Source of the DNA: Lysobacter helvus | Lineage (GTDB): Bacteria > Pseudomonadota > Gammaproteobacteria > Xanthomonadales > Xanthomonadaceae | Reading direction: 5' to 3' | Assembly: GCF_018406645.1 (NCBI RefSeq) | Contig: NZ_AP024546.1 | Location: forward strand, 2,852,001-2,916,000 | Length of the DNA stretch: 64,000 nucleotides | Shown here: positions 18,494 through 26,174 of the stretch, one piece after another | Layout: each line of letters opens with the position of its first letter | Numbering within the stretch: the stretch's first letter is position 1 | The notes under the pieces: generated by a model | Database searches by the model: none | Seen by the model: the letters and a program-made list of their open reading frames with translations, nothing else | What the model was told of the DNA's origin: nothing | Made by a program: the position numbers and the translations under genes

Positions 18494-20197
18494 GTGTTCA
18501 ACGCCGCGGATGTCATCGAAGCGCTGGCGCAACGACGCCGGCTGAAATCCATCCGCCCGGAGGCGCCGGGCACCTTGCCGCCGGGCTGGCAGACGTGGCT
18601 CGACGGCATGTCGACGAGCCCGCGCGCGATCAAGGGCGCGCCGCCGCAGGACGTGATCGCGGAATTCGCGCAACGCCCGCTGGCGTCGCCGCCGAAACGC
18701 ATGCCGACGCTCACGCGCTGGCAGGCATTCCGCACGTTGCTGCGCCAGCAATGGAATCCGCCGCATCGCGAGGAACGCGGGCAGCGCCTCTTCGCGGCAT
18801 TCGTCAGCGGCGCGTTGCACGCGGTGTTCCTCGTGTTGCTGATGATCCTGGCGTGGGTGCGTATTCCGCCGCCGCCGGCAGGCAGCGCGGGCGAGACGGT
18901 GGTGCAGGTCGAATTCATCGGCAAGGGCACGCCGGAGGAAACGGGCGGCGGTGCACCGGAAGGCCCCGCGCCCGAACCGTCGCCCGCACCCGCTGCGCCC
19001 GCGGCGCAGAGCGCGGCGGAAAAGCCCGCCGAAACCACGCAAACGCCGCCGCCGAGCGAAGCGCAACCCACGACGGAACCGCCGACGGAACCGGCCCCGG
19101 TCGCCGCGCAACCGGAAGTGGAACCCACGCCGGTCGAGCCGCAACCTGCAGCACAACCGTTGCAGGTCACCGAAGTCACGGTGCCCGACACCACGTTCGT
19201 CCTCGCACCGACGCGTCCGCGCGACGTGCAGTTGCCGGAACCGCAGATCGTCGTGCCCGAATTGAAACAACCCGCACCCGGCGTCGCGCGCGTGGCGGTG
19301 CCGCAGCAGCAGGTGTTGCAGGTGGAGCAAGTCGCACCGACACCGGTGCGCGTTGCGCCGACGTTGCGCGCGGAAGAAGAAGCGCGCCTGTCGCAGGCAC
19401 GCGCCTTGAACGCGCCGACGACCACGCCCGAATTGCAGGTGCCCACCGTGCGCGCTCAGGTGCAGGCGTTGCCGATGCCGTCGCGCGGCACGCAACCGTC
19501 CGCGCAATCGGGCACGGCGCCTGCGGCGAGCGCTTCGCCGACGGGGACGTCGACGGCGGCGACGCCCGGTGGCGGTCCGCCGTCGCCCGGCAGCGGCACG
19601 CGTCCTGCGGCGCAAACGGGCACCGGCACCACGCCTTCCGCGAAACCTGGCGCATGGCCCACGCCGCAACGCGGCGACGATTTCGGCGTCGGCACGCGCA
19701 ATCGACCGGGCGCCGCGCCCGGCACGCCCGGCGCGCAAGCAGGCGGCAAGCCGGGCCTGTTCAAGGCCGACGGCACGCCGAACCTTGGCGAAGCGCCATC
19801 GCCGCAACGCAATGCGCCGGGCACGCCGGAAGCGCAGGCGATCGATCTCGACAAGGCCGGCCGCTGGCTCAAGCGCCCGCCGTACGACTACACGCCGACC
19901 GCGTTCGACAAGTACTGGCGCCCGAGCGAAACGCTGCTGCAGGAATGGGTGCGCAAGGGCATCAAGAAGCTCGAGATCCCGATTCCCGGCACGGGCAAGC
20001 GCATCAGCTGCGTCGTGTCGTTGCTCGCGGTGGGCGGCGCGTGCGGGCTCACCGATCCCAACCACAACGAGCAACCTGCCACCGCGCGTCCGCCGCCGGA
20101 CATTCCGTTCAAGCCGCAGTTGCAGGAAAACAACGGCAGCGTGCGTCCGGCGCCCGCGCCGCCGGCGACGACGGTGCGTCCGCCCGCTGCGGGCTGA
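18494..20197 (+). CDS. Pro/Ala/Thr-rich single-pass transmembrane protein of unknown function
   Basis: Protein of 567 residues with a GTG start 16 bases after nfuA. The first ~95 residues are soluble; a membrane helix follows (LFAAFVSGALHAVFLVLLMI), then a TonB-like start to the outer part (PPPPAGSAGETVVQVEFIGK). Residues ~150-430 are low-complexity (repeated PAP, TEP, EPTPVEPQP, GTPGAQ). The last ~130 residues are ordered: GRWLKRPPYDYTPTAFDKYW, then TLLQEWVRKGIKKLEIPIPG, with two cysteines (ISCVV, GACGL). The layout (cytoplasm, helix, long periplasmic spacer, folded end) recalls TonB, but no TonB C-terminal motif is present. Similar proteins in xanthomonads are called transmembrane repetitive proteins. 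Function unknown. Confidence 0.8.
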   Translation: MFNAADVIEALAQRRRLKSIRPEAPGTLPPGWQTWLDGMSTSPRAIKGAPPQDVIAEFAQRPLASPPKRMPTLTRWQAFRTLLRQQWNPPHREERGQRLFAAFVSGALHAVFLVLLMILAWVRIPPPPAGSAGETVVQVEFIGKGTPEETGGGAPEGPAPEPSPAPAAPAAQSAAEKPAETTQTPPPSEAQPTTEPPTEPAPVAAQPEVEPTPVEPQPAAQPLQVTEVTVPDTTFVLAPTRPRDVQLPEPQIVVPELKQPAPGVARVAVPQQQVLQVEQVAPTPVRVAPTLRAEEEARLSQARALNAPTTTPELQVPTVRAQVQALPMPSRGTQPSAQSGTAPAASASPTGTSTAATPGGGPPSPGSGTRPAAQTGTGTTPSAKPGAWPTPQRGDDFGVGTRNRPGAAPGTPGAQAGGKPGLFKADGTPNLGEAPSPQRNAPGTPEAQAIDLDKAGRWLKRPPYDYTPTAFDKYWRPSETLLQEWVRKGIKKLEIPIPGTGKRISCVVSLLAVGGACGLTDPNHNEQPATARPPPDIPFKPQLQENNGSVRPAPAPPATTVRPPAAG

Positions 20198-20217
20198 AGC
20201 GCATCGTCGCCAACGAA

Positions 20218-20241
20218 AACGGCCCGCTTGCGCGGGCCGTT
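20218..20241. terminator. bidirectional terminator hairpin
   Basis: AACGGCCCGC (20218-20227), loop TTGC, GCGGGCCGTT (20232-20241): a perfect 10-bp stem. On the minus strand it ends in TTTTC, giving an intrinsic terminator for the cytochrome genes; on the plus strand it serves the upstream transmembrane protein gene less perfectly. Confidence 0.75.
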
Positions 20242-20267
20242 CGTGTTTCGCGATGCGTGGGCGCGGA

Positions 20268-20708
20268 TTACTCCAGGCCGTGCAGATCCTTCAGGTGGCT
20301 CGGGGCGGACTGGAAGTACGCGCCCAGGTCGGCGATCTGCTGGTCCGTGAGCCCCTTCGCCTGGCTGCTCATCAACGCGTGTTCGCGATCGCCCTTGCGA
20401 TAGGCGAGCAGCGCGTGCGTGAGGTAATCGGCGTACTGGCCGCCGAGCTTCGGGTAGGTGGGATCGATCGGCGCATTGCCTTCGGCGCCGTGGCAATCCA
20501 CGCACGCCTGGCCCGTTTCCTTGTTCTTCGTCGCGGCGAGCGTCTTGCCGGCGTCGATGTGGCCGGCGGGCAGGCCGGCGGAGGACGAATGCGGGGTTTC
20601 GTTCGCTTCGGCGGCTTCGTGGCCGCCTTCGGGCGCTTCGGACTTGGAGCACGCGGCGAGCGAAACGGCGAGCAGCGCGATGGCGGCGGTGGTGCGGAGG
20701 GTCGTCAT
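20268..20708 (-). CDS. monohaem cytochrome c, lipoprotein
   Basis: Protein of 146 residues. The start MTTLRTTAAIALLAVSLAAC is a lipoprotein signal with the lipid-attached Cys20. CVDCH is the haem c site, and the distal Met is probably in HALMSSQAKG. The fold DAGKTLAATKN, YPKLGGQYADYLTHALLAYR and LTDQQIADLGAYFQS matches one half of a di-haem cytochrome c4. It should carry electrons in the periplasm at the inner membrane, for example toward a terminal oxidase. It follows the other cytochrome gene by 8 bases on the same strand, so both are one operon. Confidence 0.9.
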   Translation of the reverse strand: MTTLRTTAAIALLAVSLAACSKSEAPEGGHEAAEANETPHSSSAGLPAGHIDAGKTLAATKNKETGQACVDCHGAEGNAPIDPTYPKLGGQYADYLTHALLAYRKGDREHALMSSQAKGLTDQQIADLGAYFQSAPSHLKDLHGLE

Positions 20709-20716
20709 GGCGGGGC

Positions 20717-21145
20717 TCACTTCACGCTGGACAGGTAGGCGGCGATGTCGGCGATGTCCTGTTCCGAGAAGCTCTCGGCCTGGGCCTGCATCGTCGGGTG
20801 CTTGCGCTTGCCCTGGCGGTATTCGTGCAGCGCGTTGGACAGGTACTGCGCGGTCTGTCCGCCGATGCGCGGCACGTGGTAGTTCGGGTATGCGTTCTTG
20901 TAGCCGGTGACGCCGTGGCAGCCCTGGCACGTGTACGTGAGCAGGCGACCCTTCGCGGCGTCGCCGGTGGGCGCGGCAGCGGCGGCGGGTGCGGCGGCGG
21001 CGGTCGATGCAGCCGCGGGCGCGGCGGTCGTCGAAGCAGCGGCCGGCGCGGCGGCGGTGGTCTGCGACGCGGCAGGGGTCTGCGCGGCGGCGAGGAGCAT
21101 GGGCACCAGCCACAGGCTGGCAGCGATCGTCAGCGGTCGCATCAT
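20717..21145 (-). CDS. monohaem cytochrome c with Ala-rich linker, periplasmic
   Basis: Protein of 142 residues starting MMRPLTIAAS. A signal peptide (residues 1-20) is followed by an Ala/Thr/Pro-rich spacer of about 40 residues, then a cytochrome domain with CQGCH and a likely Met ligand in HPTMQAQAE. The order YPNYHVPRIGGQ, YLSNALHEYRQGKRKHP, SEQDIADIAAYLSSVK parallels the downstream cytochrome, so the two look like duplicated halves of a cytochrome c4. The long flexible spacer could let the haem domain swing between partners. A -10 box (TATACT) lies about 75 bases upstream. Confidence 0.9.
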   Translation of the reverse strand: MMRPLTIAASLWLVPMLLAAAQTPAASQTTAAAPAAASTTAAPAAASTAAAAPAAAAAPTGDAAKGRLLTYTCQGCHGVTGYKNAYPNYHVPRIGGQTAQYLSNALHEYRQGKRKHPTMQAQAESFSEQDIADIAAYLSSVK

Positions 21146-21457
21146 CTGGAAGTTGTCCGAAGCGGAATTGTTTTTTCGCGCGCGGCGGACGCGATGCGAC
21201 ACACCGAGCGAGCGGCGAAGTATAGCTTGCACGTGAATGCAGGCGACAATGCCATGGCCGTCGCCGGCGGTCACCCGCGTGCAACCGGTCGCGTGGACGC
21301 TGCATCCCTTGCGCGTCCCGTTCGCGATTCGCGCCGATCCACGGATGAGTCCGACGTGGATCAGCAAAGCGCCGTGAAGTCACCATGACCTATGGCGCAT
21401 GGTGGACCCGGCGGCCAAGTGATTTACTTGCCTACAACACCCAAGGGGTCTGCCCAC
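21146..21457. other. 312-bp divergent promoter region between cytochromes and RND operon
   Basis: No coding frame convinces me. On the minus strand TATACT (21219-21224) with TTGTCG about 19 bases upstream is a plausible promoter for the cytochrome pair. On the plus strand TACAAC at 21433-21438 could be a -10 box for the adaptor gene. A T-run (TTTTTT near 21171-21176) is present without a hairpin. No obvious repressor palindrome is seen, and no regulator gene is adjacent. Confidence 0.4.
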
Positions 21458-22597
21458 ATGCCTGTCAATACCTTCGTCCACGGCCGCCCGTTGCGCGCCG
21501 GTGCCCTCCTGATCGCCTGCGCCCTCGCGCTCGCCGCCTGCAAGAAGGGCGACGGGGACGCCATGGCCAAGGGCAAGGAGGACAAGGGGCCGGAGGCCAT
21601 TCCGGTCGAAGTGATGGCCGCCGCCAAGCGCCCGATCGCCGCCAGCTACACCGGCACGGCGCCGCTGGAAGCCCGCGGCGAGTCGCAGGTGATCGCCAAG
21701 ACCTCGGGCGTGGCCCTGCAGGTGCTGGTCGAGGAAGGCCAGCAGGTGCATGCCGGCCAGGTGCTCGTGCGCCTGGATTCCTCGCGCGCCGCGTTGCAGG
21801 CCGCGCAGACCGCCGCGCAGATGCGCAAGCTGGAAGCCAACTACGCCCGTTCGGTCACGCTGGCGCAGCAGAAGCTCATCAGCGCCAACGACATCGACAC
21901 GATCCGCTTCGACCTGGAAAACGCGCGCGCCGCGAACCGCCTGGCCAACCTCGAGCTGTCCTACGCCAACGTCGTCGCGCCGATCTCCGGCGTGATCGCC
22001 GAGCGCAAGATCAAGGACGGCAACTTCGTGCAGATCAACACGCCGATCTTCCGCATCGTCGACACCTCGCGCCTGGAAGCCACGCTCAACGTGCCCGAGC
22101 GCGAAGTCGCCACGCTGACCAGCGGCCTGAAGGTGGACCTCGCCGTCGACGCGCTGCCGGGCCACAAGTTCGAAGGCACGATCGACCGCATCGCGCCCGT
22201 TGTTGATTCGGGCAGCGGCACGTTCCGCGTGATCTGCACCTTCGCCGGCGGCGGCACGCTGCAGCCGGGCATGTTCGGCCGCATCCGCATCGATTACGAC
22301 CAGCGCACCGACGCCCTCGTCGTGCCGCGCGTGGCGCTGCTCGACGACGAAGGCGATCCGGCGGTGTACGCGGTCAAGGCCGGCAAGGCGGTGCGCGTGC
22401 CGGTGAAGCTGGGTTACCTCGACGGCCAGTGGGCCGAAGTGCGCCAGGGCCTGAAGGTGGGCGACCAGGTCGTCACCGCGGGCAAGGTCGCGCTGCGCGA
22501 AGGCAGCGCCGTGCAGATCATCGGTGGCGCGGGCCAGCCGCAGAAGAAGCTCGCGGCGGGCGAGGGCGGCAGTGCCGCCGCTTCCACCGCGCGCTGA
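21458..22597 (+). CDS. RND efflux periplasmic adaptor (HlyD/AcrA type)
   Basis: Protein of 379 residues. The ATG at 21458 follows AAGGGG and gives a lipoprotein signal (LIACALALAACKK) for inner-membrane anchoring. The adaptor layout is clear: YTGTAPLEARGESQVIAKTS, a lipoyl half, a helical hairpin (~85-150), the second lipoyl half ANVVAPISGVIAERKI, a beta-barrel (TLNVPEREV) and a membrane-proximal end (GLKVGDQVVTAGKVALREG). It bridges the inner-membrane pump to a TolC-like channel, which is not in the window. It is first in an operon with two RND permeases 58 bases downstream. Confidence 0.93.
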   Translation: MPVNTFVHGRPLRAGALLIACALALAACKKGDGDAMAKGKEDKGPEAIPVEVMAAAKRPIAASYTGTAPLEARGESQVIAKTSGVALQVLVEEGQQVHAGQVLVRLDSSRAALQAAQTAAQMRKLEANYARSVTLAQQKLISANDIDTIRFDLENARAANRLANLELSYANVVAPISGVIAERKIKDGNFVQINTPIFRIVDTSRLEATLNVPEREVATLTSGLKVDLAVDALPGHKFEGTIDRIAPVVDSGSGTFRVICTFAGGGTLQPGMFGRIRIDYDQRTDALVVPRVALLDDEGDPAVYAVKAGKAVRVPVKLGYLDGQWAEVRQGLKVGDQVVTAGKVALREGSAVQIIGGAGQPQKKLAAGEGGSAAASTAR

Positions 22598-22655
22598 TCC
22601 GCGCTGACGCACCGACGAGTTTCCCCCGACAACCGCGCCGCCACCGGAGACGCGC

Positions 22656-25600
22656 GTGACGCACGCAAACGACAAATCCGCCGCAAGCCATTCCGCTGAA
22701 GGCGGTTCCCTCAACGTCGTCGAATTCTCCACGCGTCGCCGCGTCACGGTGATGATGGCGACGCTGACGTTCCTGATCTTCGGCGTCATCGCGCTGATGC
22801 ACCTGAAGGTCAACCTGCTCCCCGACCTCAGCTATCCCACGCTCACCGTGCGCACCGAATACACCGGTGCGGCGCCGACCGAAATCGAAACGCTGATCTC
22901 CGAGCCGGTCGAAGAAGCCGTCGGCGTGGTGAAGGGCGTGCGGAAGCTGAAGTCCGTCTCGCGCACCGGGCAGAGCGATGTCGTGCTCGAGTTCGCGTGG
23001 GGCACCGACATGGACAAGGCCTCGCTGGAAGTGCGCGACAAGATGGAGTCGCTCGCGCTGCCGCTGGAAGCCAAGCCGCCGGTGCTGTTGCGCTTCAATC
23101 CCTCGACCGCGCCGATCATGCGCCTGGTGCTGGCCAACAAGGGCCAGGATTCGCAGGCCGCGCTGACGGCGTTGCGCCGTTACGCCGACGATGACCTGAA
23201 GAAGAAACTCGAGCCCGTCGAAGGCGTGGCCGCGGTGAAAGTGGGCGGCGGCCTGGAAGACGAAGTGCAGGTGGACATCGACCAGCAGAAGCTCGCGCAG
23301 CTGAACCTGCCGATCGACACCGTCATCCAGCGCCTGCAGCAGGAGAACATCAACATCTCCGGCGGTCGCCTGGAAGAAGGCTCGCAGCGGTTCCTCGTCC
23401 GCACGGTCAACCAGTTCGCGACCGTCGACGAAATCCGCGAAATGCTCGTCACCACGCAATCCGCCGGCGGCGGCAGCGCGCAGAGCGCGGCCGAGGAAAT
23501 GGCGCGCGTCGCAGCGGCAACGGGCAACGCGGCCGCGATGGCCGCGGCGTCGGGCGTGCAGAGCGCATCGTCCGGTGGGTCCGCGGTGGCCGGCGGTCGT
23601 CCGATCCGCCTGAAGGACATCGCCGACGTGCGCCAGGGCTACAAGGAGCGCGAAGCGATCATCCGCCTCGGCGGCCATGAAGCCGTGGAGCTTGCGATCT
23701 ACAAGGAAGGCGACGCCAACACCGTCTCCACCGCCGATGCCATCGCCACGCAGATCGAGAACATCAGGAAGACGATGCCGGCGGACATCGAACTGACGGT
23801 GGTCGACGACCAGTCGCAGTTCATCCGCAAATCGATCCACGAAGTGAAGAAGGACGCCATCATCGGCGGCCTGCTCGCGATCCTGATCATCTTCCTGTTC
23901 CTGCGCGATGGCTGGAGCACGTTCGTCGTCGGCCTGTCGCTGCCGGTGTCGATCGTCACCACGTTCTTCTTCATGGACCAGTTCAACCTGAGCCTCAACG
24001 TGATGTCGCTCGGCGGCCTCGCATTGGCGACGGGCCTGGTGGTCGACGACTCCATCGTGGTGCTCGAATCCATCGCCAAGGCGCGCGAACGGGGCCTCGG
24101 CATCGTCGAGGCGGCCATCGCCGGCACGCGCGAAGTGAGCATGGCGGTCGTGGCGTCCACGCTGACGACGATCGCGGTGTTCCTGCCGCTGGTGTTCGTC
24201 GAAGGCATCGCGGGGCAGCTGTTCCGCGACCAGGCGTTGACCGTGGCGCTGGCGATCGCGATCTCGCTCGTCGTGTCGATGACGCTGATCCCGATGCTGT
24301 CCTCGCTCAAGGGCCGCGCGCCGCTGGCGTTCAAGGAAGAAGCGCCGCATCCGCGCTGGGAGCCCACGTCGAAGTGGCAGCGTCCCATCGCGTTCGTCGG
24401 CCATCTGTTCGGCCTGCTGTTCCGCCTGCTGTCGTTCGCGTTCTTCTGGATCTTCGTGCGCGGCTGGCGCTTGCTGGTGGCCATCGTCGGTCCGGTGATG
24501 CGCGCCTTCAGCCGCGTCGCGATGGGGATCTACGATCGCCTCGAAGCGCTCTACCTGCGCACGCTGCCCGAAGCGCTGCTGCATCCGCGCAAGGTGCTCG
24601 CGGTCGCGGTGCTCGCGTTCCTGGCCACCGCCGCGGTCGTTCCGCTGCTCGGCTTCGACCTGATCCCGCAGCTGGCGCAGGATCGTTTCGAAATGACCGT
24701 GAAGCTGCCGCCCGGAACGCCGCTGCGCGACACCGACCAGGTGGTGCAGGAAATCCAGCGCGAACGCGGCAAGGACGATGGTCTCACCGCGCTGTACGGC
24801 GTGAGCGGCACCGGCACGCGCCTGGATGCCAGCCCCACCGAGAGCGGCGAGAACATCGCCAAGCTCACCGCGGTGATGAAGGACGGCGGCAGCGAGAAGC
24901 TCGAAGCGCAGCTCACCGAAAAACTGCGCGGCAGCATGCAGGGCCGCACGGATGCGCAGCTCGACTTCAGCCGCCCGGAACTCTTCAGCCTGTCCACGCC
25001 GCTGGAAATCGAACTGCAGGGCGCCGACCTGCCGCAGATCGAAGCCGCCGGCCGCAAGCTCGCCGCGATGCTGCGCGCCAACGACCACTACGCCGACGTG
25101 AAGTCGACGGTGGAGCAGGGCTTCCCCGAGATCCAGATCCACTTCGACCAGGACCGCGCCGCGGCGCTCGGCCTGACCACGCGCCAGATCGCCGACATCG
25201 TGGTGAAGAAGGTGCGCGGCGAAGTCGCCACGCGCTATTCGTTCCGCGATCGCAAGATCGACGTGCTGGTGCGCGCGCGTGCATCGGACCGTGCTTCGGT
25301 GGAAGACATCCGCAACCTCATCGTCAACCCGAACAGCGCCACGCCCGTGCGCCTGTCGTCGGTCGCCGATGTCGTGGCGGGCGTGGGCCCCAGCGAAATC
25401 CACCGCGCCGACCAGGTGCGCGTGGCGATCGTCTCGGCCAACCTGCGCGACATCGACCTCGGCGCCGCGGTGCAGGAAGTGCGCCAGCTGGTGCGCGACC
25501 ACCCGCTCGGCGCGGACGTGGGCATGCACATCGGCGGGCAGGGCGAAGAACTCGCAAGCTCCGTGAAGTCGCTGCTGTTCGCCTTCGGCCTGGCGGTGTT

Positions 25601-26174
25601 CCTCGTCTACCTCGTGATGGCCTCGCAGTTCGAATCGCTGCTGCATCCCTTCGTCATCCTGTTCACCATCCCGCTCGCGCTGGTGGGTGCGGTGCTCGCG
25701 CTGCTGGTCACGCGTTCGGCGGTGTCGGTGGTGGTGTTCATCGGCCTGATCCTGCTGGTGGGCCTGGTGGTGAAGAACGCGATCATCCTGATCGACAAGG
25801 TCAACCAGTTGCGCGAAGAGGGCGTGCCGAAGCGCGAGGCCCTGGTGGCCGGTGCGCGTTCGCGCCTGCGCCCGATCGCGATGACCACGCTGTGCACGCT
25901 GTTCGGCTTCCTGCCGCTGGCGCTCGCCTTCGGTGAAGGTTCGGAAGTGCGCTCGCCGATGGCGATCACCGTGATCGGCGGCCTGCTGGTGTCGACGCTG
26001 CTGACGCTGGTGGTGATCCCGGTCGTGTACGACCTGCTGGATCGTCGCTCGGACGAGTACTACGCCGAGAAGCTGCGCCGCCAGGCCGCCGATGCGAAGG
26101 CGGCCAAGACGCTGATCGAGCACGACCAGGATCCGCTCAACGGGAACGGGATGACCCCGGAGGCCGGCACGTGA
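22656..26174 (+). CDS. RND efflux permease 1, with unusual insertions
   Basis: Protein of 1172 residues, GTG start with GGAGA upstream. It follows the RND pattern (VNLLPDLSYPTLTVRTEY; SEPVEEAV). TM4 has GLVVDDSIVVLE with the paired aspartates (464-465) for proton relay. It is about 120 residues longer than usual: a Gly/Ala/Ser-rich insert at 269-313 in the porter domain, and an extra region at 560-630 with a hydrophobic stretch (VGHLFGLLFRLLSFAFFWIF) between the two repeats. The pump should expel drugs or other amphiphiles, but the substrate is unknown. The next permease gene overlaps its stop by four bases, so the two are translationally coupled and may form a hetero-trimer. Confidence 0.93.
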   Translation: MTHANDKSAASHSAEGGSLNVVEFSTRRRVTVMMATLTFLIFGVIALMHLKVNLLPDLSYPTLTVRTEYTGAAPTEIETLISEPVEEAVGVVKGVRKLKSVSRTGQSDVVLEFAWGTDMDKASLEVRDKMESLALPLEAKPPVLLRFNPSTAPIMRLVLANKGQDSQAALTALRRYADDDLKKKLEPVEGVAAVKVGGGLEDEVQVDIDQQKLAQLNLPIDTVIQRLQQENINISGGRLEEGSQRFLVRTVNQFATVDEIREMLVTTQSAGGGSAQSAAEEMARVAAATGNAAAMAAASGVQSASSGGSAVAGGRPIRLKDIADVRQGYKEREAIIRLGGHEAVELAIYKEGDANTVSTADAIATQIENIRKTMPADIELTVVDDQSQFIRKSIHEVKKDAIIGGLLAILIIFLFLRDGWSTFVVGLSLPVSIVTTFFFMDQFNLSLNVMSLGGLALATGLVVDDSIVVLESIAKARERGLGIVEAAIAGTREVSMAVVASTLTTIAVFLPLVFVEGIAGQLFRDQALTVALAIAISLVVSMTLIPMLSSLKGRAPLAFKEEAPHPRWEPTSKWQRPIAFVGHLFGLLFRLLSFAFFWIFVRGWRLLVAIVGPVMRAFSRVAMGIYDRLEALYLRTLPEALLHPRKVLAVAVLAFLATAAVVPLLGFDLIPQLAQDRFEMTVKLPPGTPLRDTDQVVQEIQRERGKDDGLTALYGVSGTGTRLDASPTESGENIAKLTAVMKDGGSEKLEAQLTEKLRGSMQGRTDAQLDFSRPELFSLSTPLEIELQGADLPQIEAAGRKLAAMLRANDHYADVKSTVEQGFPEIQIHFDQDRAAALGLTTRQIADIVVKKVRGEVATRYSFRDRKIDVLVRARASDRASVEDIRNLIVNPNSATPVRLSSVADVVAGVGPSEIHRADQVRVAIVSANLRDIDLGAAVQEVRQLVRDHPLGADVGMHIGGQGEELASSVKSLLFAFGLAVFLVYLVMASQFESLLHPFVILFTIPLALVGAVLALLVTRSAVSVVVFIGLILLVGLVVKNAIILIDKVNQLREEGVPKREALVAGARSRLRPIAMTTLCTLFGFLPLALAFGEGSEVRSPMAITVIGGLLVSTLLTLVVIPVVYDLLDRRSDEYYAEKLRRQAADAKAAKTLIEHDQDPLNGNGMTPEAGT

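Noticed and set aside
22518-26123. 1201-codon open frame on the minus strand opposite the first RND permease
   Set aside because: Same artefact: Arg/Gln/His-rich shadow of a well-conserved pump gene.
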